A DNA stretch of 64,000 nt from Methylophilaceae bacterium (GCA_905339275.1 CAJPFK010000001.1:1116001-1180000); one strand, 5' to 3'. Numbered from the stretch's first letter, positions 27,081 to 35,910 are shown. Numbers and translations: made by a program. The notes: generated by a model from the letters alone, not told the origin.

Positions 27081-27593
27081 TTAAATGGTGATATCCAAAT
27101 ATGGGGTGTATCCGTGCAGCCAGCTCAAATGAAAACCGCTATATTCCGACAGGCTTGCCAGAACCATTCCGTATCCCATAATCAGCCGGAGCGGCATCTC
27201 GGCACGAAGAACGAATCCGCTAATGGTTTTATAATCTTCGATTATTTTAAATTTTCGAACCTGGAAATCGTTACGTACTTTATCAATATATGAAGAATTA
27301 ACGGACACGCGCAGATGCATGTTCGGTTCATACAGCATATTGCCGACTCTCATGTAACGTATCTGAAGCGGAGACAACTCCAGCTTGTCATCCAGTGTCT
27401 TCTGCAACACTTGCATCGGCCTTGTTAGCGACTCTTCGTTTCTGGCCAGCATGAGGAACCCGTCCTCCGATGTCTCCAGAGCCATCAACTCAGTGAGGCT
27501 GACAATATCTGTAAATTGCCGTGCACAATCCATTCGAGGCCTGCTTGAGGTCAATTTGATATGTTGGGCTAAAGGAAACTCCGGATATATCAT
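27081..27593 (-). CDS. Small orphan protein resembling EF-G C-terminal domains without a GTPase domain
   Basis: A 170-residue protein. The C-terminal half, from YEPNMHLRV through AEMPLRLIMGYGMVLASLSEYSG to YTPYL, follows the pattern of elongation factor G domain V (EP at the start, an R-A-x-P/M-P-L turn, GY, then L-x-S-x-S-x-G). The middle, ARNEESLTRPMQVLQKTLDD with SPLQIRYM, recalls domain III and its link to IV. There is no P-loop, so it cannot be a GTPase. AGGAG precedes the ATG, and a sigma-70-like promoter lies upstream with a 145-nt leader. It stands alone, between narX and uspA. Function unknown; a ribosome-associated role is only a guess. Confidence 0.75.
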   Translation of the reverse strand: MIYPEFPLAQHIKLTSSRPRMDCARQFTDIVSLTELMALETSEDGFLMLARNEESLTRPMQVLQKTLDDKLELSPLQIRYMRVGNMLYEPNMHLRVSVNSSYIDKVRNDFQVRKFKIIEDYKTISGFVLRAEMPLRLIMGYGMVLASLSEYSGFHLSWLHGYTPYLDITI

Positions 27594-28074
27594 GCGCGTT
27601 ACTCCTGAGGGTACTCTCTGATTCCTTGTCGCAGTCCTGAAATAAGGTGCGCCGGTTTCTCAAACCAATGATTAAATTCCAATTCACTTCAAACTTGCAA
27701 AGAGCCTTTTTGCCAGAACGGTTCATTCCAGGCATTTAGATTTATTATACATACATCTTTAACATTGGCAAAAAATTACCTTCTATTCATGAAGATATAA
27801 TGCGGGCCAATAATCATGGGGTATTCGATCATTCTCAATGCGCAGAGACGATCGAGACGGTTAAATTGATATCACGGACTGCAGACGGCGCCCGGTTGTT
27901 TTGTGGAATGAATATAGATGCGAAAGACTGTCGACTCGACAGGATTCAGCGCTGATACCTGAGGCTGATAAGAAAGTGCGTCCGGAAGGATGCGAACAGC
28001 CCTTTGAACGGGCATCCGATAAAGATACCCATCCATCAACAGCGAATTCTGCCTGCTGAATCCCGAATTGAAGC
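27594..28074 (-). other. 481-bp region without a credible gene, upstream of the EF-G-like orphan
   Basis: AT-richer than its neighbours. It contains the promoter at 27744-27771 and the 145-nt leader of the orphan gene. Open frames here (for example about 106 codons on the minus strand at 27872-28192) run into uspA in the wrong frame and lack ribosome sites, so I do not call them. I see nothing else convincing. Confidence 0.5.
27744..27771 (-). promoter_or_regulatory. Sigma-70-like promoter of the EF-G-like orphan
   Basis: On the minus strand TTGCCA (plus 27766-27771, five of six) and TATAAT (plus 27744-27749, exact) are 16 bp apart. Predicted start near 27737, giving a leader of about 145 nt to the ATG at 27593. 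No FNR box at the activating distance was seen. Confidence 0.5.
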
Positions 28075-28494
28075 CTACTTGACCAGGGTCACCGGTATTT
28101 TTGCAAGATGGATGACTCTGTTGGATGTGGAACCCATGATCAGACTGCTTAAGGAACCCATCCCACGGGTACCCATAATGATCCATCCGCATTTATGTGA
28201 TTTGCCGTAATCGATAATGGTGCTGGCAATGGCGCCGATTTTCACAGCCTTCGAATACTTAATTCCGGCTTTATCCAGTAATTTGCACGCCGATTGCAGC
28301 GCCCTTTCCGCTTCATCGTGCTGGGCTTTCTCTATCAGCTCGTAATCATAGAAATCGCTGAGCGGGATAATCACCGGTTGCACATTAATGACGTGAATAT
28401 GCGCCGGTATGCCATCCTGCACGATCGATATTGCGTGCTTCACGGCACTGAGCGCATGTTTGGAGCCATCCACGGGAATAAGAATTGAGCGCAT
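28075..28494 (-). CDS. Universal stress protein, UspA family
   Basis: A 139-residue single-domain Usp protein. The fold starts SILIPVDGSKHALSAVKHA, and the nucleotide-binding motif G-x2-G-x9-G-S/T is present as GTRGMGSLSSLIMGSTS near residues 107-123, so ATP binding is expected. GGAAGG precedes the ATG. It is divergent from the alcohol dehydrogenase, and an FNR-type box lies between them. Related Usp proteins in denitrifiers are made under low oxygen and support anaerobic survival. The specific role here is inferred. Confidence 0.9.
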   Translation of the reverse strand: MRSILIPVDGSKHALSAVKHAISIVQDGIPAHIHVINVQPVIIPLSDFYDYELIEKAQHDEAERALQSACKLLDKAGIKYSKAVKIGAIASTIIDYGKSHKCGWIIMGTRGMGSLSSLIMGSTSNRVIHLAKIPVTLVK

Positions 28495-28611
28495 GTAATT
28501 TCCTTCCTTCCATTAAGGCTGTTTGCGGTCCGGAGCCTGGGCTGAAGATCAACTGCAGCCCTTTACCCTTTCCGTCATTGATAATACTCCGATCCTGAAA
28601 CTAGAATGTCT

Positions 28612-28625
28612 TTGATTCAGCTCAA
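28612..28625 (+). promoter_or_regulatory. FNR/DNR box upstream of the alcohol dehydrogenase
   Basis: TTGAT-TCAG-CTCAA matches the FNR consensus TTGAT-N4-ATCAA at 9 of 10 positions. With TAGATT at 28647-28652 as -10, the box centre lies about 41.5 bp before a start near 28660, the class II layout for the rightward gene. It may also influence the divergent uspA. Confidence 0.7.
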
Positions 28626-28687
28626 CCTTGCAACAGATTTACCCGCTAGATTGGCATTTCAACGTAAATTACCATGGAGGGTGCATC

Positions 28688-29680
28688 ATGAAAGCCATGC
28701 TTCTTGAGCAGCAAAACTGCCCGCTTTCCTATACTGAAGTACCCGATCCCAAGCCTGGTGAACATCAGCTCCTGCTGCGCGTGCTTGCATGCGGGGTGTG
28801 CCGCACTGACCTGCATATCCTGGATGGTGATCTCCCTTTACCCAAGCCATCCCTGATTCTTGGACATGAGATCGTGGGGCAGGTGATCGAAAAAGGCGCC
28901 GGGGTAGACAAGTTTTCCATCGGGGACCGTGTCGGTGTGCCATGGCTGGGATGGACTTGTGGCGAATGCCATTACTGCCTGGCCGGGCGGGAGAACCTGT
29001 GCGATCAGGCCAGATTCACCGGCTATCAGATGGACGGCGGCTTCGCAGAGCTCACACTGGCCGATCCACGTTACTGTTTCCTGATTGACGGATATTACTC
29101 GGATATCAGCGCTGCTCCACTGCTCTGCGCCGGGTTGATTGGCTATCGTGCCCTGAAACTTGCAGGTGGCGGAGATAATCTCGGCATTTACGGATTTGGC
29201 GCGGCTGCGCATCTCATTACCCAGGTGGCTGTTGATCAGGGTAAATCTGTCTACGCTTTTACGCATGAAGGCGATACAACGGCACAAGACTTCGCAAAAC
29301 AGCTGGGGGCCATATGGGCAGGATCATCGCTGGCTGTACCTCCCAAGCCACTCGATGCTGCACTGATATTTGCGCCCGCAGGAACGCTGGTGCCGGCAGC
29401 ATTAGAGGCAGCGGCAAAGGGCGCAACGGTCGTCTGTGCAGGTATCCATATGACGGACATCCCTGCTTTTCCCTATCGCCTGCTTTGGGGTGAGAGAGTG
29501 GTCAGAAGCGTAGCCAATCTCACTCGCGCAGATGGCCTTGAGTTTCTTGCATTAGCGGCCGGGATTCCGGTCAATACGCACTGTGTTGCTTACCCGCTGA
29601 GCCGGGCAAACGAAGCGCTGAACGACTTACGCGAAGGTAAGCTCAGCGGTGCCGCCGTGCTGGTTCCTTCGATGGGATAG
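28688..29680 (+). CDS. Zinc-dependent alcohol dehydrogenase family protein
   Basis: A 330-residue medium-chain dehydrogenase. Catalytic-zinc residues are C38 in CGVCRTD and H60/E61 in GHE. The structural zinc site is C91, C94, C97 and C105 in CGECHYC plus NLC. A Rossmann-like nucleotide fold starts with GIYGFGAAAH, where the usual GxGxxG is altered to G-F-G-A-A. The ATG at 28688 is chosen for the GGAGGG ribosome site; the upstream frame from 28628 overlaps the predicted promoter. It is the YogA/AdhP-like type. Substrate is unknown. The FNR box suggests anaerobic expression. Confidence 0.9.
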   Translation: MKAMLLEQQNCPLSYTEVPDPKPGEHQLLLRVLACGVCRTDLHILDGDLPLPKPSLILGHEIVGQVIEKGAGVDKFSIGDRVGVPWLGWTCGECHYCLAGRENLCDQARFTGYQMDGGFAELTLADPRYCFLIDGYYSDISAAPLLCAGLIGYRALKLAGGGDNLGIYGFGAAAHLITQVAVDQGKSVYAFTHEGDTTAQDFAKQLGAIWAGSSLAVPPKPLDAALIFAPAGTLVPAALEAAAKGATVVCAGIHMTDIPAFPYRLLWGERVVRSVANLTRADGLEFLALAAGIPVNTHCVAYPLSRANEALNDLREGKLSGAAVLVPSMG

Positions 29681-29711
29681 CGCAGAAGCAGCAGCCTCCG
29701 CGCTATTTTTT
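29679..29711 (+). terminator. Probable intrinsic terminator of the alcohol dehydrogenase gene
   Basis: AGCGC and GCGCT arms at 29679-29683 and 29700-29704, extended by a GA/TC pair after one mismatch, precede six T (29706-29711). The stem overlaps the stop codon. It lies in the tail-to-tail gap with the next leftward gene. Confidence 0.55.
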
Positions 29712-29727
29712 GTCATTCCTCAATCGC

Positions 29728-30141
29728 TTATTTGGTATTGAAGAAAGTGATGTTCATCACCCGGTCGTTTACAAATGTAAGCTCGGTTTGCCTGTAGGTT
29801 CTTTTGGCATCATAACGAACGATATCCGGGTAATACCACATTTCGACATTCACCGGTTTCGAGGTGTCGCCCGGTTTCTGCCCCAGTTGCGCTATGGCCG
29901 CATTGGCGCCCGAAGGCCTGACACCCTGCTCTTTCCTGACGGGCTGGCCCAATTGAGCCGAGATGACTTTGCGGGACTTGCCGCTGAATGTATTCAGAAA
30001 CTCATCCTCTGTATAAGTTTTTTTGGCCGCAGCTTTTGCTGTCGCGGTTTTAGTTGTGCCGGTGTCGGCCATGACCGGATTGACGAGAAAAACGGAGCCG
30101 ATGACAGCGAGAGAGATACAGGTTTTTTTACTGAGTTGCAT
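29728..30141 (-). CDS. Small secreted protein, possibly BamE/SmpA-like fold, function unknown
   Basis: A 137-residue protein with a signal peptide (positive KK, then a hydrophobic core, cleavage after PVMA, about residue 25), followed by a Lys/Ala/Thr-rich linker. The mature part has the pattern of a short alpha-beta domain: DEFLNTFSGKSRKVISAQLGQPVRKEQ, then VEMWYYPDIV and a final strand LTFVNDRVMNITFF. This helix-helix-strand order with a Gly-x-Pro turn recalls SmpA/OmlA (BamE)-type domains, but the lipobox is absent. It stands alone, convergent with the dehydrogenase. I do not recognise a named gene. Confidence 0.65.
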   Translation of the reverse strand: MQLSKKTCISLAVIGSVFLVNPVMADTGTTKTATAKAAAKKTYTEDEFLNTFSGKSRKVISAQLGQPVRKEQGVRPSGANAAIAQLGQKPGDTSKPVNVEMWYYPDIVRYDAKRTYRQTELTFVNDRVMNITFFNTK

Positions 30142-30218
30142 GTCTTTTCCTAATTCTGGTGTGCGATCAAAGATTCGATTACCGGATTATCGCACTTTTG
30201 TTAAACGCTTGCATTCTA

Positions 30219-30983
30219 CTAACTGCTGCCAAGCCTCAAGCCGTCATAGCCTAAACGCACCATTGGCGGCAACCGTTGACTGGCCTCCACAAACTCCAAC
30301 TCATGCGTCATGTGAATCAGGTAGGTTTGCCTGGCCTTGATGAGACCGGCGTAGTCCAGGCTTTGTTCCAGATTAATATGGGTGGGATGCGGTTCGAACC
30401 GGAGGCAATCAAGCATAAGCACATCCAGGTCCTGCAACAAGTCCAGCGAGCTTTCAGGTATGACAGACACGTCGGTGATATAGGCAAAGTTGCCAATCCG
30501 ATACCCGAGGATGTCACTGTTGCCGTGCTTGACAGGGATGGGCGTTATTTTGGCGCCAAACAGCTCAAACGGCTCGCTGACCCGGTTGATGCTCAGAACC
30601 GGCAACTCCCAGAAACTGCCTGGCTCGCGAATGACATACGGAAATTTATTGGAAATATGCAGCATGGTTTCGTGATTGCCATAAAGCGGGATCTGCCGCC
30701 GCTGTATCTGGCAGAATGCGCGCAGATCGTCTATGCCATGCAGGTGATCCGCATGGGTATGCGTGTACAGCACAGCGTCAACCCTGTTCAGCCCCTCGCG
30801 CAGCGCCTGCTGGCGCAAATCCGGGCCGGTGTCGATAAGAATGGTTTCCCCGCCAGGCAGAACGATCGCAGAAGAGCACCGGGTTCTGTTATTGCGTGCG
30901 TCCGGCGAGCGGCAGGTAGCGCAATCACAACCGACAACCGGTGTGCCGGCACTGGAGCCGACACCGAGCATGATTAGCTGCAT
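30219..30983 (-). CDS. MBL-fold metallo-hydrolase, PhnP-like
   Basis: A 254-residue beta-lactamase-fold hydrolase with the metal motif HTHADH near residues 75-80, upstream IDTGPD and downstream ITDVS and IHMTHE, all typical of the PhnP subgroup of phosphodiesterases. The N-terminal CDCATC cysteine pattern is the structural zinc site of that subgroup. It overlaps tatD by 10 bp and is the last gene of the leftward pabC-mltG-tmk-holB-pilZ-tatD run. No phn operon is nearby, so the physiological substrate is probably a cyclic phosphate or similar ester; this is uncertain. Confidence 0.88.
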   Translation of the reverse strand: MQLIMLGVGSSAGTPVVGCDCATCRSPDARNNRTRCSSAIVLPGGETILIDTGPDLRQQALREGLNRVDAVLYTHTHADHLHGIDDLRAFCQIQRRQIPLYGNHETMLHISNKFPYVIREPGSFWELPVLSINRVSEPFELFGAKITPIPVKHGNSDILGYRIGNFAYITDVSVIPESSLDLLQDLDVLMLDCLRFEPHPTHINLEQSLDYAGLIKARQTYLIHMTHELEFVEASQRLPPMVRLGYDGLRLGSS

Positions 30984-31750
30984 TTTGCCGCGTGCTTGAA
31001 AAGCCGGAAGAAGTTTTCGGTGGTGGCCGTAGCCAGCTCGTCATAACTGATGCCACGCAGCCTGGCCACTTCTTCTGCAACGTATTTCACATAAGCAGGC
31101 TGGTTGGTTTTACCGCGATAAGGCACTGGCGCCAGATAGGGCGAGTCGGTTTCAACCAGAATGCGCTGCAGCGGCACCTGCCTGGCCACTTCTTTCAACG
31201 CCACCGCATTCTTGAATGTCACAATCCCTGAAAACGATATGTAAAAGCCCATTGCTATAGCCTGCAATGCCACTTCAAGGCTTTCGGTGAAGCAGTGCAT
31301 CACGCCGCCGACATGTTCCGCACCCTCTTCCCGCATGATCCGCAGCGTGTCTTCTGCCGCTGACCTGGTATGGATAATCAGGGGCTTGCCGGCCTTGATG
31401 GCAGCCCGGATATGGGTACGGAAGCGCTCGCGCTGCCACTCCAGGTCGCCGGTAAGGCGAAAATAGTCCAGGCCGGTCTCCCCTATCCCGATCACCTTGG
31501 GGTTGCGTGCAAGCTCAACCAGTTGCTCTACGTCGAGCGGCCCCTCATCCTCGTAATCAGGATGAACGCCGACGGTTGCATAAAAATTTTCGTAGGCCTC
31601 GGCAACGGCCAACACCTGCGGATATTCACGCAAGGTCACGGAAATACAGAGCGCATGCCCGACCCCGTGCGCATTCATGGCTTGGCGAATACCTTCCATG
31701 TTATTGACGAGTTCCGGGAAATTGAGGTGGCAGTGCGAATCTACTAGCAT
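30974..31750 (-). CDS. tatD: TatD-family metal-dependent deoxyribonuclease
   Basis: A 258-residue TIM-barrel hydrolase. Metal ligands are seen in DSHCHLNF at the N-terminus, GETGLDYF near 93, H in IIHTRSA, H in HCFTES, and D in ETDSPYL. It is implicated in DNA repair and quality control as a 3'-5' exonuclease; this copy sits in the holB-tmk cluster, where the YcfH subfamily is usual. It is followed by an overlapping MBL hydrolase gene. Confidence 0.93.
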   Translation of the reverse strand: MLVDSHCHLNFPELVNNMEGIRQAMNAHGVGHALCISVTLREYPQVLAVAEAYENFYATVGVHPDYEDEGPLDVEQLVELARNPKVIGIGETGLDYFRLTGDLEWQRERFRTHIRAAIKAGKPLIIHTRSAAEDTLRIMREEGAEHVGGVMHCFTESLEVALQAIAMGFYISFSGIVTFKNAVALKEVARQVPLQRILVETDSPYLAPVPYRGKTNQPAYVKYVAEEVARLRGISYDELATATTENFFRLFKHAAKCS

Positions 31751-31771
31751 TTGACTACTTTAATCCGGTTT

Positions 31772-32152
31772 TTACATCGTGTGGGTGGGCTTGCCTGATT
31801 TCAGTGCGCCGCCCAACAATCCTTCAATTTTATTGCGCGCTTCCAGGCCGCCGTCTTTTTCACTGAATTGCACGCCGATGCCCTGCGGGCGGCTGCCTTG
31901 AGTAAGAGGGTTCAGCCAGACCACATGTCCCACAACCTTCAGCTTGGCCGGATCGTCCAGCAGGCTGAGCAGCATGAACACTTCATCGCCCACCTTGAAT
32001 TGTTTGCTGGTGGGGATGAATAACCCACCGCCTTTGACGAATGGCATATAGGCAGCATAAAGCGCAGCCTTCTCCTTGATGGCAAGTGAAAGCACCCCCG
32101 GTTTGGGCGTGCTGCCGGTAACGGTTTGCTCTTCAGGAGATTTTTCAGACAT
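31772..32152 (-). CDS. pilZ: PilZ-domain protein (type IV pilus / c-di-GMP related)
   Basis: A 126-residue protein with a PilZ domain: LSLAIKEKAALYAAYMPFVKGGGLFI at 20-45, then VGDEVFMLLSLLDDPAKLKVVGHVVWLNP. The usual RxxxR c-di-GMP motif at the N-terminus is not evident, as in the type IV pilus PilZ orthologs that do not bind c-di-GMP. Location immediately downstream of holB (5 bp) matches the pilZ gene of Pseudomonas and many betaproteobacteria. Confidence 0.88.
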   Translation of the reverse strand: MSEKSPEEQTVTGSTPKPGVLSLAIKEKAALYAAYMPFVKGGGLFIPTSKQFKVGDEVFMLLSLLDDPAKLKVVGHVVWLNPLTQGSRPQGIGVQFSEKDGGLEARNKIEGLLGGALKSGKPTHTM

Positions 32153-32157
32153 AGTGT

Positions 32158-33168
32158 TTAATTGTTCTTTGAAAACATTTGGGAATATAGCAGCAGCAAT
32201 GCTTCAAGCTGTAATTCATTGTTCAGCGGATGATTCGCGGATTTCCTGGCTTCATCCAGCTTCCGCTGAAACTCCAGTAACAATCTCAAGTCTACGCTTT
32301 TGCCCAACGCTTGCAAAGCGCTGGAATGCTGGCCGTGATAGCGTATGGCGCCGGTCAGCCTGCTGGCCAGCAAGTCATATATCCATTTCTGCAGGGTCTC
32401 GATGGCGGCTTCCATCCCCTGGGTAAGCACCTGGGATGCGGCAGCAAAAGGGTCGAGCCTGGAACCGGCCATCAGGAGCCCCGCCACCATGGTCGAATAG
32501 GCATGCTTTTCCAGCCCGCCAAGCACGGCAAGCGGAGCGCCGCCTTCGAACGACAACATGCCTGATGCATCCTTGACTCCTTGCTGCTCAAGCCACGCCA
32601 CGGCAATTTCCGTGTCCGGAATCGGCATATCAATAGCCTGGCAACGACTGATGATGGTCGGCAAGAGCCGCTGCGGCTGATTGGCGACCAGAATAAAGAT
32701 AACCCCGGGCGGAGGCTCTTCCAGCGCCTTGAGCAGCGCATTGGCTGAGGAGGCATTCAATGCCTCGGCCGGGTGTATCAGGGCTATGCGCAGTCCTGCA
32801 CTATGGTGGCTGGATAGCTCGAGAAAATGCTGCAATTCGCGCACCTGGGCCACCGATATCTGGCTTTTCCTGGATGTTTTCTTCGCGCCGGCACCAACCG
32901 TCTCCGCTTCTTCAGAGCCTTCCTGCTCAGGCGTCAGCAAACGGAAATCCGGGTGATTCCCTTGCGCAAACCATCCGCAACTGGCGCATTTTTCACACGC
33001 AGCGCCCTGGTTGTCAGGTGCCGCGCAAAGCAATGATTTCGACAGCCTTTGTGCAAAATCAAATTTGCCGATGCCTGCCCGGCCTTTCAACAGCAAGGCA
33101 TGATGCAGGCGGAGACGATTGCCGGAAAGCTTCTTTAACAGGTCTGATTGCCAGGGATAAACGCTCAT
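32158..33168 (-). CDS. holB: DNA polymerase III delta' subunit
   Basis: A 336-residue clamp-loader subunit. It has a degenerate P-loop, GRAGIGKFDFA, near residues 29-38 as delta' proteins do, a zinc module of cysteines in CEKCASCG preceded by a Cys in LLCAA, and a C-terminal helical domain. The conserved SSANALLKALEEPPPG sensor region is clear. It follows tmk by 7 bp, the usual order tmk-holB-pilZ-tatD. Confidence 0.94.
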   Translation of the reverse strand: MSVYPWQSDLLKKLSGNRLRLHHALLLKGRAGIGKFDFAQRLSKSLLCAAPDNQGAACEKCASCGWFAQGNHPDFRLLTPEQEGSEEAETVGAGAKKTSRKSQISVAQVRELQHFLELSSHHSAGLRIALIHPAEALNASSANALLKALEEPPPGVIFILVANQPQRLLPTIISRCQAIDMPIPDTEIAVAWLEQQGVKDASGMLSFEGGAPLAVLGGLEKHAYSTMVAGLLMAGSRLDPFAAASQVLTQGMEAAIETLQKWIYDLLASRLTGAIRYHGQHSSALQALGKSVDLRLLLEFQRKLDEARKSANHPLNNELQLEALLLLYSQMFSKNN

Positions 33169-33175
33169 GATCTAT

Positions 33176-33781
33176 TTATAGCGTATCCACGATATCCAGC
33201 AGCAACTGTTTCACCCTGTCCTTGGGTTGGTTGCTGTTGATCACACGAAAACGCTCTGGTGACTTCGCGGCTCGACTCAGGTATGCATTTCTGATTTTTG
33301 TGAAGAAAGCCACGCTTTCCTGTTCGAACTTGTCCGGACTCCTGGCATTCGCCAGGCGCTGCACGCTGACTTCAACCGGGACATCGAATAGCAGCGTCAG
33401 GTCCGGCTGCAGGTCAGGGTGCACCCATGATTCCAGCAGTTCCAGTTTTTCAGCCGTCACACCACGACCGCCGCCCTGATAAGCGAAACTGGCATCGGAA
33501 AAACGGTCGGAAACGACATAAGCACCCCGCGCCAGCGCCGGCTCGATGACTTGTGCAATATGCTCCCTGCGCGCCGCAAACATCAGCAGGGCTTCTGTCT
33601 CAGGATGCATGGCTTCGTGCAGCAATATCCGGCGCAAACCCTCCCCCAGCGGGGTTCCACCCGGTTCACGCGTATTGACCACCTCGAAACCACGGGATTC
33701 GAGTGCCGTAATGATTTCCGGGATATGCGTGCTTTTACCGGCACCGTCCATGCCTTCCAGGGTGATGAATTTACCGCGCAT
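33176..33781 (-). CDS. tmk: Thymidylate kinase
   Basis: A 201-residue kinase phosphorylating dTMP to dTDP. The P-loop [10 protein letters not shown] is at about residues 9-18, the DR(F/Y) motif is [16 protein letters not shown] near 91-106, which carries the LID-adjacent region, and the catalytic Arg-rich stretch follows. It overlaps the end of mltG by 11 bp, which implies translational coupling. Confidence 0.96.
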   Translation of the reverse strand: MRGKFITLEGMDGAGKSTHIPEIITALESRGFEVVNTREPGGTPLGEGLRRILLHEAMHPETEALLMFAARREHIAQVIEPALARGAYVVSDRFSDASFAYQGGGRGVTAEKLELLESWVHPDLQPDLTLLFDVPVEVSVQRLANARSPDKFEQESVAFFTKIRNAYLSRAAKSPERFRVINSNQPKDRVKQLLLDIVDTL

Positions 33782-34778
33782 TGTTTCTCTTACCTAATTG
33801 ATATCTGCCGACCGCACGGTTATGCTCGGCAAGCGTCGATGAAAACGCATGGCTGCCATCCCCTTTTCCGACAAAGTACAGCGCCTTGGTCTTTGCCGGG
33901 TGCAAAGCTGCCTCGATGGAGGCTAATCCTGGCATGGCGATGGGAGTAGGCGGCAATCCGGCACGGGTATAGGTATTGTAGAGAGTATCGACCTGCAGGT
34001 CTTTCTTGCGAATGTTGCCGTCAAAACCCTCGCCCATTCCATAAATCACCGTGGGGTCCGTTTGCAGCCGCATGCCCATGCGCAGCCGATTGACAAATAC
34101 GCCGGCAATCATTTGCCGCTCATCGCCCCGCCCTGTCTCTTTTTCAATGATTGAGGCCATAATCAATGCCTCATAAGGGGTTTTATAAGGCAGCCCGGCC
34201 TCCCTCGTCTGCCAGGCCTTGTCCAGTCTTTCCCGCATGGCATGGTAGGCCCGTTTCAGGATGTCCTGATCCGACATGCCGCGGCTGAAGAAGTAAGTGT
34301 CCGGGAAAAACAAGCCTTCGGGATGGGAGTCGCTCGCGCCGATATTTTCGAGTATCTGCTGGTCGGTATAGGCAATTGTCACATGCTTGATGGAATCGTT
34401 ATTCATCATGGCTGCCCGCATCTGGGCAAAGGTCCAGCCTTCGATGAAAGTAATGCTCGACTGCGTGGTTTTGCCGTCCGTCACAGTGATGAAAATTTCA
34501 TACGGGGTGATGCCGCTTTCAAACAGATAGTTGCCAGCCTTGACTTCTCCGGCACGGCCCATCAACCTTACCAGCAGGGTGAAGCCCCATGCGTTACCGA
34601 TGGCCCCCTGCGATTCCAGTTGTTCGGAAATTCCCCGCAGGCTGCTCCCCGCCTTGAGGTCGACCTCCAATACCTCGGAGTCGAAATGCGTTGGCGTTGT
34701 TGCAAAATAGAACATCCATCCGGCGAGCAGCATGGCCGCCAGAATGCATAAAACGAACAGTCTACTGATTAAACGCAT
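33771..34778 (-). CDS. mltG: Endolytic murein transglycosylase MltG
   Basis: A 335-residue inner-membrane enzyme that cuts nascent peptidoglycan strands. An N-terminal membrane anchor lies at residues 5-27, then a LysM-like region ([17 protein letters not shown]). The YceG domain has the catalytic Glu in [10 protein letters not shown] near residue 210 and the conserved [22 protein letters not shown] and NPG-like [11 protein letters not shown]. It starts one base after pabC ends and overlaps tmk. Confidence 0.95.
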   Translation of the reverse strand: MRLISRLFVLCILAAMLLAGWMFYFATTPTHFDSEVLEVDLKAGSSLRGISEQLESQGAIGNAWGFTLLVRLMGRAGEVKAGNYLFESGITPYEIFITVTDGKTTQSSITFIEGWTFAQMRAAMMNNDSIKHVTIAYTDQQILENIGASDSHPEGLFFPDTYFFSRGMSDQDILKRAYHAMRERLDKAWQTREAGLPYKTPYEALIMASIIEKETGRGDERQMIAGVFVNRLRMGMRLQTDPTVIYGMGEGFDGNIRKKDLQVDTLYNTYTRAGLPPTPIAMPGLASIEAALHPAKTKALYFVGKGDGSHAFSSTLAEHNRAVGRYQLGKRNNAR

Positions 34779-34779
34779 T

Positions 34780-35610
34780 TCATTCCTGCAATAATTTTCT
34801 TAATTCGCGTGCCGTTTCCTGTGGTTTCCAGGCGTGCTGGTTTAATTCCAGCACCTGCCACACGCCATACAGGCTGTTGCAGATCAGCACCTCATCGGCC
34901 TGCATCAACTGTTCCAGCCCGATATTGCCGACCTCGGCAATCATGCCAAGCGTCGGAGCAATATCCAGAATGAACTGCCTTGTAACCCCTGCCACGCCGC
35001 ATTGACTGAGGTCTGGCGTCATCAGTTTCGTTCCGAACCTGGCGAATACATTACTCATCGTACATGCAATGACATTGCCGGCTTCATCAAGCAGCAGGCC
35101 TTCCGCAATGGAATTGTCCGACCATTCGCTTCGGGCCAATACATTTTCCAGCCGGTTGAGATGCTTGATTCCGGCAAGCAAGGGCTGCCTTGCCAGCCTT
35201 AAATGACATAGATGCAAACGCACGCCAAAAGTGCAGTTTGCTGCCGGGTAGTCTGGAAAATCGGCCTTGATGACTATACGCGATGGCTGTGCAAGCACAG
35301 GCAAGGCATAACCCCTTGTTCCTTCGCCCCGGGTCACGATCAGCTTGGCGACGGCAAGCTGTTCCTGGGCAAATAACCGGTCAATATCCGCCAGAAAAAG
35401 ATTGGCGCCGGGGCAGACGATGCCGAGACTATTGCAATCATGCTCGAGCTTGTTGTAATGAAGTTGCCAGTGTTGCGGCTTCCCATTGACGATTTTCAGT
35501 GTACGGAAAACACCATCACCATATGCAAAACCACGATCCCAGGGCGACAAGCCTGCCTCGCTGCTGCCATTAATGAGATATTGTGAAGTGGTTGATTGAA
35601 GCAATGTCAT
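34780..35610 (-). CDS. pabC: Aminodeoxychorismate lyase PabC
   Basis: A 276-residue PLP enzyme (fold type IV) making p-aminobenzoate for folate. Features include the opening DRGFAYGDGVFRTLKI, R-rich TRGEGTRGYAL, the PLP-lysine in GIKHLNRLENVLAR near residue 145, and the conserved DEAGNVIACTMSNVF. It is the first gene of the leftward run pabC-mltG-tmk-holB-pilZ-tatD, preceded by a 341-bp gap rich in inverted repeats. Confidence 0.94.
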   Translation of the reverse strand: MTLLQSTTSQYLINGSSEAGLSPWDRGFAYGDGVFRTLKIVNGKPQHWQLHYNKLEHDCNSLGIVCPGANLFLADIDRLFAQEQLAVAKLIVTRGEGTRGYALPVLAQPSRIVIKADFPDYPAANCTFGVRLHLCHLRLARQPLLAGIKHLNRLENVLARSEWSDNSIAEGLLLDEAGNVIACTMSNVFARFGTKLMTPDLSQCGVAGVTRQFILDIAPTLGMIAEVGNIGLEQLMQADEVLICNSLYGVWQVLELNQHAWKPQETARELRKLLQE

Positions 35611-35693
35611 GAAAAGGCCGCTTTTATTTTTCTCTCATCTGATATCGCATCCTAATGCAAGTTCAGGATGCAATAAAGCGGCCAGATCAACTA

Positions 35694-35726
35694 TTCCACA
35701 AAAGCTGTGGATAGTTTTGTGGATCA
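35694..35726 (-). repeat. Cluster of three DnaA-box-like motifs
   Basis: TTCCACAAA near 35694-35702 (inverted), TGTGGATAG at 35706-35714 and TGTGGATCA at 35718-35726 resemble the DnaA box TGTGGATAA; the middle one matches 8 of 9. The first two also form an imperfect hairpin, CTATTCCACA/TGTGGATAG. They lie 84-116 bp before pabC, which precedes the replication genes tmk and holB. Confidence 0.4.
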
Positions 35727-35872
35727 AGCCCGAATAATCAAGCTAAGTACTGCATCCAATTAGCTTTTTATCTGCATGATCATAATTTGAACAAATAATA
35801 TTACTATATTATTCAATTGGTTATAAAAAACACTGCAGAAACGGCCGCTCATATATGCACGCGATTGTCACA

Positions 35873-35910
35873 TGCATTAAAACTGTGCATAAGCGCACAG
35901 TTTTAATGTA
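35873..35910 (-). terminator. Terminator of the fab operon (after fabF)
   Basis: A perfect 14-bp inverted repeat, CATTAAAACTGTGC (35875-35888) and GCACAGTTTTAATG (35895-35908), with a 6-nt loop. Read on the minus strand the GC core ACTGTGC/GCACAGT is followed by TTTT. Because it is symmetrical it could act in both directions. It lies about 45 bp after the fabF stop. Confidence 0.8.

Noticed and set aside
27872-28192. Minus-strand open frame of about 106 codons in the gap next to uspA
   Set aside because: It overlaps the end of uspA in another frame, has no ribosome site and its product looks random.
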